Origin: Singulisphaera sp. GP187
GTDB taxonomy: Bacteria > Planctomycetota > Planctomycetia > Gemmatales > Gemmataceae
Reading direction: 5' to 3'
Assembly: GCA_945905925.1 (NCBI GenBank)
Contig: CAMDQN010000003.1
Span: 34,705-98,704 of the forward strand
DNA: 64,000 bases
Shown here: in pieces, positions 53,068-62,963 of the stretch
How the letters are laid out: each line of letters opens with the position of its first letter
Position numbering within the stretch: the first letter of the stretch is position 1
Made by a program: the position numbers and the translations under genes
Notes under the pieces: model-generated
Told to the model about the DNA's origin: nothing
Database searches by the model: none
The model's input: the letters and a program-made list of their open reading frames with translations, nothing else

Positions 53068-54945
53068 ATGCGGTTCGCGAGACTCATGCTTTGCTGTGTG
53101 GCGATTCTCGGGACGACCGGCGTGCTCCGCGCCGAGCAACCGGTGCCGCGCTACTACCTCATCGGCAATTCGCTGACGTGGGACACCGTCCCGGAGCGGC
53201 TCGACGGTTCCGTGCAGTGGCACGTCGATTGTGGCGTGTCGCTGCCGCACATCTTCGCGAAGCCCGAGAACCCGTGCGTGAAGTCCTCGACGCTCTGGCC
53301 GAAGGCGCTGAAAGAGAACCGCTACGACGTGATCGCGGTCCAGCCGCACTACGGCGCAACGCTCGCGCAGGACGTCGAGACCATTTCCAACTGGATGAAA
53401 CTTCAACCGAAGGCGGTGTTCGTCGTTCACTCCGGCTGGGCATTCCACGCGCAGCGCGCGAACGAGTTCGCGAGCCTCGCCACGCCGGACCAGATGGTGC
53501 ACAGCCCGACCTACCTCCGCGCGCTGGTCGCCGAATTGCGCCGACTCCATCCGGGACGCGAGATCCGCCAGACGCTTGCACAGAACCTGTTGGCGCAGAT
53601 CGCCGCCGACATCGACGCCGGTCGCTCGCCGATCAAGGCCGTCGCGGAGCTGTACCGCGACCCGATCCACATGACGCACGACCACGGCAAGTACCTCATG
53701 CACAACGCCATGCGGCGGGCGCTCGGGCAGCCCCCGTCCGCGACAGGGTTCGAGAAGCTCAAGCCGGAAATGAAGCAGTACCTCGACGGCGTTCTCGCGC
53801 TGCTGACGACCACACCGGAAGACCAGACCGTCCTTCAGCGGGTGGTTTCGAGCGCGGAAACCGGCGACCGCGGCTCGCTCGTCGCGAAGGTGAGCGATAA
53901 AGCTCTGCGTGCGCGATTGACCGCGCTGCTGCCAGACATCGAACGGGCCACGAAGGCGCGCCGCGGCACGCTGGCGTTGGAAGCACTGATCGACGAGGTC
54001 GGCGGGAAACTGATCTGCACCCCGGGCGCGCCGCAGTGGTTGTACCTCGCAACCGGCGACCGCGGGGCGGAGATCTTCGACGCGCCGACAGCCGTTGACA
54101 TGTACAACGGGAACAACCCGCTCAAGGGCAAGGGCGGGCGCAACGAGAAGGTCACCGACGCGTGGCTGGAACACCTCGCCGGGGTCGCGACGCTCCGCCG
54201 GGTCGATGTGGCGAACTGCGCGGTCAAGGGCGACGGCTTACGGCATATCGGCAAACTGACCGACCTGCGCGAAGTGAACCTCACACTCACGCCGGTCACG
54301 GACGACGCGCTTCGGCACCTCGCGGGGCTGACCGAGTTGCGCGTGCTCGGGCTGGCCTCGACTCAGTGTACCGGCACCGGGTTCACGCACCTCAAGGGGC
54401 TGAAGAAGTTGGAGAGCGTCAACTTCCACTTCACACCGCTCAACGACGACGGGTTACGCGCGATCACGCAAGTACCGATCTCCGGCCGACTGTGGTTCGC
54501 GCACACCAAGTTCACCGACGCGGGCGCGGCGGGACTGAGTAACCTGACGCAACTCAAGCGGTGCGGCATCGGCAGTACGGATAAGGCGAGTTCCGGCGAA
54601 GCCGTGGCGGCGCTCACGAAGCTACCCCTCGAAGACCTGGCGCTGCTCGACAATCAGGCTACACCGGCCGGACTGACCCACGCGGCGAAGATCGCGACCC
54701 TCCGCAAGCTCGATGTCTCGCACGCGCCGACAGTGGGGGACGAGTCGCTGCGCGCTGTAGCCGGAATGCCCGCGCTGGAGGAGTTCAAACTCGGCAGCGC
54801 GAAAGTGACCGACGAGGGCCTGATGGAACTGGCCGCCTCGAAGTCGCTCAAGAAGTTGTCGCTCAGCGGGCTGAAACTCGTCACCCCCGCCGGGGTCGAA
54901 CGGCTCCGCAAGGCCCGCACCGAGCTACAGGTCGAAGTGAAGTAA
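53068..54945 (+). CDS. Secreted protein: SGNH-like N-terminal domain fused to C-terminal leucine-rich repeats
   Basis: RYYLIGNSLTWDTVP...DVIAVQPHYGATLAQDV...DPIHMTHDHGKYLMHNAM; then LRHIGKLTDLREVNLTLTPVTDDALRHLAGLTELRVLGLASTQCTGTGFTHLKGLKKLESVNF. Confidence 0.8.
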   Translation: MRFARLMLCCVAILGTTGVLRAEQPVPRYYLIGNSLTWDTVPERLDGSVQWHVDCGVSLPHIFAKPENPCVKSSTLWPKALKENRYDVIAVQPHYGATLAQDVETISNWMKLQPKAVFVVHSGWAFHAQRANEFASLATPDQMVHSPTYLRALVAELRRLHPGREIRQTLAQNLLAQIAADIDAGRSPIKAVAELYRDPIHMTHDHGKYLMHNAMRRALGQPPSATGFEKLKPEMKQYLDGVLALLTTTPEDQTVLQRVVSSAETGDRGSLVAKVSDKALRARLTALLPDIERATKARRGTLALEALIDEVGGKLICTPGAPQWLYLATGDRGAEIFDAPTAVDMYNGNNPLKGKGGRNEKVTDAWLEHLAGVATLRRVDVANCAVKGDGLRHIGKLTDLREVNLTLTPVTDDALRHLAGLTELRVLGLASTQCTGTGFTHLKGLKKLESVNFHFTPLNDDGLRAITQVPISGRLWFAHTKFTDAGAAGLSNLTQLKRCGIGSTDKASSGEAVAALTKLPLEDLALLDNQATPAGLTHAAKIATLRKLDVSHAPTVGDESLRAVAGMPALEEFKLGSAKVTDEGLMELAASKSLKKLSLSGLKLVTPAGVERLRKARTELQVEVK

Positions 54946-54980
54946 GCGGCGTCTCGTCTCCTGACCCACGGTCGATCAAC

Positions 54981-57344
54981 ATGAACCGTTTCGCGGCGCT
55001 TCTCGCGATCCTTCTGACCGGGCATACGGTTCGGGCCGCGGAGCCGGACGGGTACGAGTCCGTCGCGCTGCCGTTCTTCAAGGTCCACTGCCTGCGGTGC
55101 CACGACGACAAGCAGAAGAAGGGCGAGTTCCGGCTCGACACGCTCGCGCGCGACTTCGGCTCGCAACAGACCGCCGAGCGGTGGGCCGAGGTGCTGTTCC
55201 GGATCAACTCGGGCGAGATGCCGCCCAAGAAGGAGCCGCAGCCGAAGGCCGAGGAACTCGGCAAGGTGGCCGAGTGGATCTCGGCGCGATTGAAGGAGGG
55301 TGAAGCCGCGCGCATGGCCCGGCGCGGCCCGGTCGCCCACTACCGACTCAGCCGCGACGAGTACGGGCACACCGTCCACGACCTGCTGGGTATCTACTTC
55401 GACGTCACGGTTCCGGGCGCGTTCAACGACGACCCGCGCTGGCACGGGTTCGACCGCATTGGCTCGCTGCTGTCGCTGTCGCCGTCACACGTCGAACGCT
55501 ATTATCGCGCCGCGGAAACGGTCCTCGATCGCGCCTTCCCCGCTCAACAGCCGAAGTCCGAGACCGTGCGCCGATCCGCGGACGACGGCAAATGGAAGGA
55601 TCAGGGCCACGCCGGTCCAGAGCGGTGGCTGCTGTGGCCGGACAGTGGCCGACCGGTGTTCAACGTGAAAACTGCCGGTCGCTACCGCGTCCGCGTTCAG
55701 GTTAGTGGGCTACCGTCGTTCAAGGGGCGCCCGCCGCACCTCGCCCTCTGGCACAACGGACTGAAGCGATCGGTCGTCGGCCGCGACGTGCTCGCGCCCG
55801 AGGACAAGCCCGGGACCGTCGAGATCGAAGCCTTCCTACCAGAAGGGAGCTTCACGCTGCGGAACGAATCGCCCGGGATGTTCTCCGACGGGCACACGCT
55901 CAGCAACACGCAGTTCACGTTCCGGTCCATCGCGGCCACGCGGCAGAACCGCCCCACCGGCTACCAGCTTTTCACTGCCGAGGGGCAGACGATCTACCCG
56001 ACGCTGATGATCGACTGGGTGGAGATCGAAGGGCCGATCCTGACCGACGCGGACAAGCAGAAACGCGACGACCTGCTCCCCGCGAAGGACGGCGACCTGG
56101 TTGCGGCGCGAGAGTGCCTCGCGCGCTTCGCGTCGCGCGCGTGGCGCCGCCCCGCAAGCGAGGCCGAGGTGGATCGGTACATCAAGTTGCTGCAAGCCGA
56201 ATTGAAAGCGGGCGAGTCCTTCCGGTCCGCGTACCGCACGGCGATGGTCGCGGTGCTCACGTCGAAGAACTTCTACTACCTCGAAGAAGGCGAGCCGACA
56301 AAGCGCCGCGACGCGGTGAGCGACTGGGAACTCGCGTCGCGGCTGTCGTACTTCCTGTGGAGTTCGATGCCCGACGAGGAGTTGTTCACCGCGGCTCGTA
56401 CTGGCACGCTGGCGAAACCCGATGGCCTGCGCAAACAACTGGCGCGCATGCTCGACGACAAGAAAGTCGACCGGTTCACCGACTCGTTCCCCAAGCAGTG
56501 GCTACAACTGCACCGGGTCGGCCAGTTCCCGCCCGACCCGGAACTCTATCCCGACTACGACAAGTGGCTCGAACAGAGCATGGTGCTCGAAACCACGCTG
56601 TACTTCGGCGCGGTGTTCAAGGAGAATCTGTCGCTGCGCGAGTTCCTGGTTTCGGACTGGACGATACTCAACCCGCGACTGGCGACGCACTACGGCCTGC
56701 CGGCACTCAAGGAGACGCAATTTCAGCACGTGAAGTTGCGGCCTGAGGACCATCGCGGCGGGTTACTCACGCACGCATCGGTACTTTCACTGTCGTCGGA
56801 CGGCACCCGCCACCGCCCGGTGCATCGCGGGGTGTGGGTGTCGGAGGCGATCTTCGGTCGCACACCTCCACCCCCGCCACCGAACGTTGAGCCGCTGGAG
56901 CCGACGCCGAATAACAAGCCGAAGGCGACGATCCGCCAGCAACTGGAGGCGCACGCCACGCACGCGACGTGCGCGTCGTGCCACCGGAAAATCGACCCAC
57001 TCGGGTTAGCGTTCGACAACTACGACGCGATCGGCAGATGGCGGCTCCGCGAGCAAGTTCAGGGCGGACGGGGCGACGACCCGCTGGCGAGCGCCCGCGG
57101 CGCGCTCCCGAACGGTCGCGCGTTCGACGGCCCCGACGAGTTCAAGAAGTTGCTGGCAGACGACCTGGACCGGTTCGCGGAGGCGTTCGTGGAGCAACTC
57201 GCGACTTACGCTCTGCGGCGCGTTATGACGCTCGACGACGCCCCGCACATCAAGGCCATCGCCGCCGCGAGCAAGAAAGACAGTTACAAGCTCCGCACCC
57301 TCATCGAACACCTCGTGACCTCCGACCTGTTTCGCAGACGCTAG
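54981..57344 (+). CDS. DUF1592/DUF1588/DUF1587/DUF1585-type protein with planctomycete cytochrome c-like motif
   Basis: FFKVHCLRCHDDKQKKGEFRLDTL; YRLSRDEYGHTVHDLLGI; FLWSSMPDEELFTAARTGTL; THATCASCHRKIDPLGLAFDNYDAIGRWR. Confidence 0.9.
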   Translation: MNRFAALLAILLTGHTVRAAEPDGYESVALPFFKVHCLRCHDDKQKKGEFRLDTLARDFGSQQTAERWAEVLFRINSGEMPPKKEPQPKAEELGKVAEWISARLKEGEAARMARRGPVAHYRLSRDEYGHTVHDLLGIYFDVTVPGAFNDDPRWHGFDRIGSLLSLSPSHVERYYRAAETVLDRAFPAQQPKSETVRRSADDGKWKDQGHAGPERWLLWPDSGRPVFNVKTAGRYRVRVQVSGLPSFKGRPPHLALWHNGLKRSVVGRDVLAPEDKPGTVEIEAFLPEGSFTLRNESPGMFSDGHTLSNTQFTFRSIAATRQNRPTGYQLFTAEGQTIYPTLMIDWVEIEGPILTDADKQKRDDLLPAKDGDLVAARECLARFASRAWRRPASEAEVDRYIKLLQAELKAGESFRSAYRTAMVAVLTSKNFYYLEEGEPTKRRDAVSDWELASRLSYFLWSSMPDEELFTAARTGTLAKPDGLRKQLARMLDDKKVDRFTDSFPKQWLQLHRVGQFPPDPELYPDYDKWLEQSMVLETTLYFGAVFKENLSLREFLVSDWTILNPRLATHYGLPALKETQFQHVKLRPEDHRGGLLTHASVLSLSSDGTRHRPVHRGVWVSEAIFGRTPPPPPPNVEPLEPTPNNKPKATIRQQLEAHATHATCASCHRKIDPLGLAFDNYDAIGRWRLREQVQGGRGDDPLASARGALPNGRAFDGPDEFKKLLADDLDRFAEAFVEQLATYALRRVMTLDDAPHIKAIAAASKKDSYKLRTLIEHLVTSDLFRRR

Positions 57345-57488
57345 ATGACCGTTTCGTAAGTTCGTCGCCAGTGGTCTGGACAGTGATTCGACTGTTAGTA
57401 TCGATTGCACCCTCGCCCGACTCACGACCGCAGGATGCCGCTAACGCCTCGCCCTTTTACTTCTGGAGTTCCCCACGAATAGTAGACA

Positions 57489-57689
57489 TTTTCGGAGACT
57501 TCTCGCTGGACGCGACAGGTGTGTACCTCGGTCGCTGCGGGCCGGGAGTCGGGATCTCCGCCGTGTCCGGCACCTTCGGCTGTGACGCCGGTCCAGGTTC
57601 CCGACAACAACTCGCCACTCGAACCTAAATTGCATCCAAGTAGATGGTTACGATAAGACGCGTCGCGTCCAGCGAGAAGTCTCCGAAAA
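57489..57689. mobile_element. Candidate MITE-like non-autonomous element with 28-bp perfect terminal inverted repeats
   Basis: TTTTCGGAGACTTCTCGCTGGACGCGAC (57489-57516) and its exact reverse complement GTCGCGTCCAGCGAGAAGTCTCCGAAAA (57662-57689), 145-nt interior with no credible gene. Confidence 0.6.
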
Positions 57690-57713
57690 AACCTCGGTTT
57701 CCACGGTTGGCGC

Positions 57714-59105
57714 TCACGCGAGAATTTCCTTCACCACTTCGCCATGGACATCGGTGAGGCGGTAATCGCGACCGGCGTGGCGGTGAGTCAGTTTGGTATG
57801 GTCCAGCCCGAGCAAGTGCAGGATTGTGGCGTGGAAGTCGTGGACGTGGACCGGCTTTTCGACAGCCCGGATGCCGTGCTCGTCGGTCGCACCGTGGACG
57901 TGGCCACGCTTCACCCCGGCACCGGCGAGCCAGGATGTGAAGGCCCAGTTGTGGTGCTCGCGGCCGGGGTTGTTCGCGGTGTTGTTGAACGGGGTGCGAC
58001 CGAACTCCGTCGTCCAGACCACCAACACGTCGTCGAACAGACCCGTCCTCTTCAAGTCCTGAATCAGGCCGGCCATCGGCTGGTCCACCTGTTTCGCCAG
58101 TCGGCCGTGGTCGGCCATGTTGCCGTGCGAGTCCCAGTTACCCGATGAGCCAGTGTGGATCAACTCGACGAACCGGACGCCGCGCTGCACCAGTCGCCGT
58201 GCAACCAGGCACTGCCATCCGAAGCCGTCCGTCTGCCCACGCTTTAGTCCGTACAGGGCGAGCGTCTTATCGTCTTCCTTGCTCAGGTCGAGCGATTCGG
58301 GCATTTCTGTTTGCATGCCGAACGCCGTCTCGAACGACTTGATGCGAGCGGCGAGGGCCGGGTCGTCGGTCCGGTGTTCGAGGTGCGCCTTGTTGAATTC
58401 CGCGAGCGCGTCGAGTTCCAATTTCTGCTGGGCCGGTTGTGCCACGCGAGGTCGCAGGTTGGCGACCGGCTCGGCTCCTGGAACGACACGCGTCCCCTGG
58501 TGCGCACCGGGCAGGAAGTCCGAGGCCCACACCTGCGTGCCCGCGTAGGGCATCTGCGGCGCGAGCACCATGAAACTCGGCAGGTTGCGGTTCTCGGTGC
58601 CCAGCCCGTAACTCGCCCACGCCCCGATGCTCGGCCGGGCGAACGCAAACGAACCGGTGTGCATCCCGAGCGTGGCGTTGTAGTGGTTCGAGTGGCTGGT
58701 GTGCATCGAGCGGATCAGGGCGAGATCGTCAATCTGCCGGCCGAGTTCCGGAAACAGGTCGCTGACCTCGATGCCGCACTTGCCACGCGGCGCGAACTTC
58801 CAGTCGGGCTTCTTCAGGAACAATTTCTCGTAGCCGGGGCGATTGCGGGTTTCGGGGTGGTCGAACGTCACCTGTTTGCCGTGGTCGGTGGTCAGTTTCG
58901 GCTTCGGGTCGAACGAATCGACGTGCGAGACGCCCCCGCTCATGAAGAGGAAGATGATGCTCTTCGCCTTGCCGGGGAAGTGCGGCTTCTTGGGGGCCAG
59001 CGGGTCGGGTCGGTCCGCTGCCAGCAGGTCGGACAACAGCCCGTTGAGCAGCAGCGACCCGGTCAGCGATGACCGCGCGAACGCACGGCGTGAGAGAGAA
59101 TTCAT
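57714..59105 (-). CDS. DUF1501 protein
   Basis: LSRRAFARSSLTGSLLLNGLLSDLLA; KSIIFLFMSGGVSHVDSFDPKPKLTTDHGKQV; DDVLVVWTTEFGRTPFNNTANNPGREHHNWAFTSWLAGAGVKRGHVHGATDE. Confidence 0.93.
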   Translation of the reverse strand: MNSLSRRAFARSSLTGSLLLNGLLSDLLAADRPDPLAPKKPHFPGKAKSIIFLFMSGGVSHVDSFDPKPKLTTDHGKQVTFDHPETRNRPGYEKLFLKKPDWKFAPRGKCGIEVSDLFPELGRQIDDLALIRSMHTSHSNHYNATLGMHTGSFAFARPSIGAWASYGLGTENRNLPSFMVLAPQMPYAGTQVWASDFLPGAHQGTRVVPGAEPVANLRPRVAQPAQQKLELDALAEFNKAHLEHRTDDPALAARIKSFETAFGMQTEMPESLDLSKEDDKTLALYGLKRGQTDGFGWQCLVARRLVQRGVRFVELIHTGSSGNWDSHGNMADHGRLAKQVDQPMAGLIQDLKRTGLFDDVLVVWTTEFGRTPFNNTANNPGREHHNWAFTSWLAGAGVKRGHVHGATDEHGIRAVEKPVHVHDFHATILHLLGLDHTKLTHRHAGRDYRLTDVHGEVVKEILA

Positions 59106-59108
59106 GGG

Positions 59109-62075
59109 TCACTCCACGAAGAGGAACTCGTTGCTGGCAAGGATGATCCGGGCGAGCGCGCCCCACGCGAGTTTCGGGCGGTCCGCGGCCGGGCGGTCGG
59201 ACAGCCCCTTCTGGTAACGCTCGAGGAAGCGCTCGGCGAATTCGCGGTCGCGTTGGCTCGGATCACGTTGCGCGGCGAGGCGGAACAGTTCGGTGAGTCG
59301 CTCGGCTTCTGGTTTCGCAAACACTCGCCCGCCCAGCTTCTCGGCCTGTGCGTGGAAGAACGGATCGTTCAGGAAATAGAGCGCCTGCGTCGGCACCGTG
59401 GTCGCCTGACGGTTGGGCGTCGTCGCGTTCGGGTCGGCCCCGTCGAACAAGCCGAGGAACGGGTGCCGCCGGTTGCGCACGTTGATGAGGTAAACGCTGC
59501 GCCGGTCCGTCTCGAAGAACGTCGAGAACGGCACGTGCTGCGAGAACCCCCAACTGCTTTCCGGCGGGATCGGATGTCGTTCGCCGGGGGTTCGGTCGAG
59601 GGTACCGGCCACGGACATCAGACCGTCCCGCAATTCCTCGGCTGTCAACCGTCGCCGGTCGAACCGCCAGCGGAGGTCATTGTTCGCGTCCGTTGGCGCG
59701 GCGTCCGCGCGGTGCGCGGCGGCCTGCCGGTACGTTTCCGAGAGCACGATCTTCCGGTGCATCGCCTTGATGCTCCAACCCGAATTGACGAACTCCGACG
59801 CCAGCCAGTCGAGCAACTCGGGGTGAGTCGGTGGGATCCCGCGTGTGCCGAAGTCGTTGGGCGTTTGCACCAGCCCCTTACCGAAGTGGTGCAACCAGAT
59901 GCGGTTGACCAACACCCGGGCCGTCAGCGGGTTGTCCTTGGACGCGATCCAACCCGCGAGGTCGAGCCGGCCACTGCTCGTCGGCGACGAGATAGGCTGA
60001 CCGCCGAGCGCTTCGAGCCAGCGCCGAGGAACCGCAGCGCCGAGTTTCTCCGGGTCGCCCTTGATCTGAATCCGCGCATCGGCCGGTTTGCCCTCGACCA
60101 CCGCAAAGGCGACATCTTGCTTCGGCGCGGACTGCACCAACTCCGCCTTTTGCCGCTCCAGAGCCGCGCGTTGTTCGGCAGCCTTCGCCAAGCCAACGAG
60201 ATCAGTCCGCACATCAACCGCGAAGTGTTCGAGCACCCAACCAACGCCATCGGGACCACCGGGATGTGCGTCCTTGATCCGTCCAGTGATCTTCACTTTG
60301 CCGCCAATCGGGCTGAGCCAAGCGAGGGCGACGTTGCCATTGGCTGCGGGATGCACAAAGAGCGATCGTGCGGGCAACTTGGTCCACGCCGCGATTTCGG
60401 CCTTGGTGGAGTTGACCACTGCCGAAGGAGTGTCGCCATTCCGCCACGCGTGCAGTCCGGGCTTGCCGCTGACGTCCCGAACAGGCTCTGCCAACGGGAG
60501 CGGCTGATTGCGAGTGTCCAACAGCCACCAAACGTGCTCATTGCCGTGCCGGTCCTTGTGCGGATTGCCTGCGAGCAGGTCATCGACGAGGTCGGCGGTG
60601 GCGTTCCACCTCCGCTCCTTCCCTCCAATTTCCGCGATCTCGAACTCGACGAGCGTCGTATCGGCTCCGTGGTTCTTCAGCGGCGTGATTGAGAGAAAGA
60701 CGACTTCGCCGGGCTTCACTTCGATCGCGGAGTCGGGGAGGCGTTTGTCACCGCCGTCCGGGATTTCGCCCGTCGAGAGCACCTTGCGAGACTTCTCGAA
60801 CGCGTCCTGCGCGGCTTTCGCGTACTTCGGTCGTGCGTCTGTGTTCGCGCGGATTTCCGCATCGAGTTTCGCCAGTTTCTCCCGATACGGCTTGACGACG
60901 CGATTCCACTCTTCTGGTGAGATCAACGGCACCAAGTCACGAGGTTGTTGCTTGGCCTCGCATCCGGCGAACGAGAACTTGCAGCTATCGAGGATGCCGT
61001 ACAGGGCGTAGTAGTCGCGATTCGAAATCGCATCGTACTTGTGGTCGTGGCAGCGGGCGCAACCGAGCGTAAGCCCGAGTAGCGCCTTGCCGAGCGTGTC
61101 GATGCCGTCTTCGTGGGTGAGGTGCATCGCCTTGTCGCTGTCGTGCTCGAATCGCCGGGCCATCGCCAGAAAACCGGTGGCGACCACGCGTGAGGCGTAC
61201 TTCTCCGGTGGCCCCTTCGCGGCGATCAGGTCGCCAGCGATTTGCTCGCGGAGAAACTCGTCGTAGGGCTGATCGCGGTTGAAGGCGGCGATCACCCAGT
61301 TGCGGTACCGCCACGCGTGCGGCAGCGGGTGGTCGCTGTTGTCCCCGGCGGTGTCGGCGTAGCGAACGAGATCGAGCCAGTGCCGGCCCCAGCGTTCCCC
61401 GTACTGCGGACTGGCGAGGAGGCGATCGACGACTTTGGCGAATGCATCCGGGGAGTTGTTCTTTTCGAAAGCTTCGACTTCCTCCCACGTCGGCGGCAGA
61501 CCGGTGAGGTCGTAGGTCACCCGGCGCAGGAGCGTCCGTTTGTCGGCGATGGGTGAAAGGGTCAACTTCTTCTCGGCAAGTTTCGCGGCTATGAAAGCAT
61601 CGATTGGGTTGGTGTAGTTCGACTTCGGTACGCCGGGACGCCGAACGGGCTGGAACGACCACCACTTTTTCGCTTCTGCGACGGTAACGCCGCCGATACG
61701 ACTCGGACCGCCGTCGCGCGGGTCAATCGCTCCGTCCTTGATCCACCGGACGAGTGCGGCGATCTCGGTGTCTTTCAGCTTTTCCTTTGGCGGCATCTTC
61801 AACTCGCCGGTCTGCCGAACGGCCTGAATCAGCAGACTCTTGTCCGGGTCGCCGGGAACGATCACCGGGCCGCTGTCGCCACCACGTTGCCAGCCGTCCT
61901 TGGTGTCGAGACGCAGTCCACCCTTGACCTTGTTGGGGCCGTGGCACGAAACGCATTTTTCGAGCAACAACGGGCGGACGTGCTTCTCGAAGTCGTCCGA
62001 GGCTCGGCTCGGTGCGCCCAAACACCCCAGGAGAACGAGCACCATGCCGCACCAGCCGAGGTTCAGTCTTCTCAT
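59109..62075 (-). CDS. Planctomycete cytochrome c + DUF1549 + DUF1553 protein
   Basis: FEKHVRPLLLEKCVSCHGPNKVKGGLRLDT; PIDAFIAAKLAEKKLTLSPIADKRTLLRRVTYDLTGLPPTWEEVEAF; CARCHDHKYDAISNRDYYALYGILDSC; ARVLVNRIWLHHFGKGLVQTPNDFGTRG. Confidence 0.93.
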   Translation of the reverse strand: MRRLNLGWCGMVLVLLGCLGAPSRASDDFEKHVRPLLLEKCVSCHGPNKVKGGLRLDTKDGWQRGGDSGPVIVPGDPDKSLLIQAVRQTGELKMPPKEKLKDTEIAALVRWIKDGAIDPRDGGPSRIGGVTVAEAKKWWSFQPVRRPGVPKSNYTNPIDAFIAAKLAEKKLTLSPIADKRTLLRRVTYDLTGLPPTWEEVEAFEKNNSPDAFAKVVDRLLASPQYGERWGRHWLDLVRYADTAGDNSDHPLPHAWRYRNWVIAAFNRDQPYDEFLREQIAGDLIAAKGPPEKYASRVVATGFLAMARRFEHDSDKAMHLTHEDGIDTLGKALLGLTLGCARCHDHKYDAISNRDYYALYGILDSCKFSFAGCEAKQQPRDLVPLISPEEWNRVVKPYREKLAKLDAEIRANTDARPKYAKAAQDAFEKSRKVLSTGEIPDGGDKRLPDSAIEVKPGEVVFLSITPLKNHGADTTLVEFEIAEIGGKERRWNATADLVDDLLAGNPHKDRHGNEHVWWLLDTRNQPLPLAEPVRDVSGKPGLHAWRNGDTPSAVVNSTKAEIAAWTKLPARSLFVHPAANGNVALAWLSPIGGKVKITGRIKDAHPGGPDGVGWVLEHFAVDVRTDLVGLAKAAEQRAALERQKAELVQSAPKQDVAFAVVEGKPADARIQIKGDPEKLGAAVPRRWLEALGGQPISSPTSSGRLDLAGWIASKDNPLTARVLVNRIWLHHFGKGLVQTPNDFGTRGIPPTHPELLDWLASEFVNSGWSIKAMHRKIVLSETYRQAAAHRADAAPTDANNDLRWRFDRRRLTAEELRDGLMSVAGTLDRTPGERHPIPPESSWGFSQHVPFSTFFETDRRSVYLINVRNRRHPFLGLFDGADPNATTPNRQATTVPTQALYFLNDPFFHAQAEKLGGRVFAKPEAERLTELFRLAAQRDPSQRDREFAERFLERYQKGLSDRPAADRPKLAWGALARIILASNEFLFVE

Positions 62076-62963
62076 GCGAGCAACTCCTTGACGACCAAAG
62101 CCTCGGTGACCTGCGGTGCCGGTCACTTGGTATTCTGGATCCCGGAATAGGGTGTGCTGGTTCCGCGTGAAATGGAATCGGTAGGGATGGTGGGTTTGTA
62201 AACTTGCGAGGTCATTGTAGCGATTCCGAGTTCACGGGTTCCTCTTCCCTGTTACGCGACGCCGGGGTGAGTGTCGGCAGTTCCATGCCCAGTCGTGCGC
62301 ACCTCGCCGCGGGCAGGGCTGCCAGACGTGGCTGGACGTGAGTGTCGGGTTCCAGGTCGGGGTCGATCCACCGACGTGGTACTCGTGTTCCGGGAGCGCA
62401 AGAGCCTCGACCGGTTGCTCGACGGCAAGAGCAAGGCGACGCTCGCGGCTGGCCGGTCGGGCGCAAGGCGGCGGCAAACACCGAAGCGGAAATCGTGTCA
62501 TACTCGCGTAGCTGCGGACTGTTCGCCGGGGTCGCGCTGAACGGATCGGTAATCCGACCGAACACGAACGCTAACACCCTGTTCGGTGTGGACGACCGGC
62601 CATGGTCAAGCAGGTCGAGGGATTGAAGGAGGTACTGAACCTGATGAGTTCAACGACCCAGTTGCCGAAGTTGGAGAAGTTCGCGCCAATCCCACTGCCC
62701 CCTCCGGCGGTCATGCCGGCGCCTGTGAGAGCGTTGATGCCCCGTTTCACCATTGCGGGCACTCCCGGTTCGGTCCACGGCTCGCGAACCGGGTTTGCTG
62801 TGCCAATCGCTGACACGGTTACCCAGTTGCAAGTGCTGGCTCTCGCCCAACCGAGCGTGCAGCCACTTTCGACCCACTTTTCGGTATCATGTCGGAATCG
62901 AAGGCTCAAGTCCCAAACATTTCGGACCGCTCGACTTGGCCCGATGCCGCACGAGGTGCTGTC

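Noticed and set aside
52090-54174. 694-aa minus-strand ORF spanning two plus-strand genes
   Set aside because: Overlaps the SMP-30 and SGNH/LRR genes, which have clear family motifs and signal peptides; shadow ORF.
57422-57628. Small ORF in the interior of the candidate MITE
   Set aside because: Short, overlaps the terminal inverted repeat, and has no transposase-like or other recognisable motif.
62150-62960. Possible small gene(s) between the DUF1553 and CE15-like genes (e.g. 62602-62967 +, 62571-63149 -)
   Set aside because: Both strands give similarly plausible short ORFs without known motifs or clear RBS; evidence insufficient to call a gene or a pseudogene.
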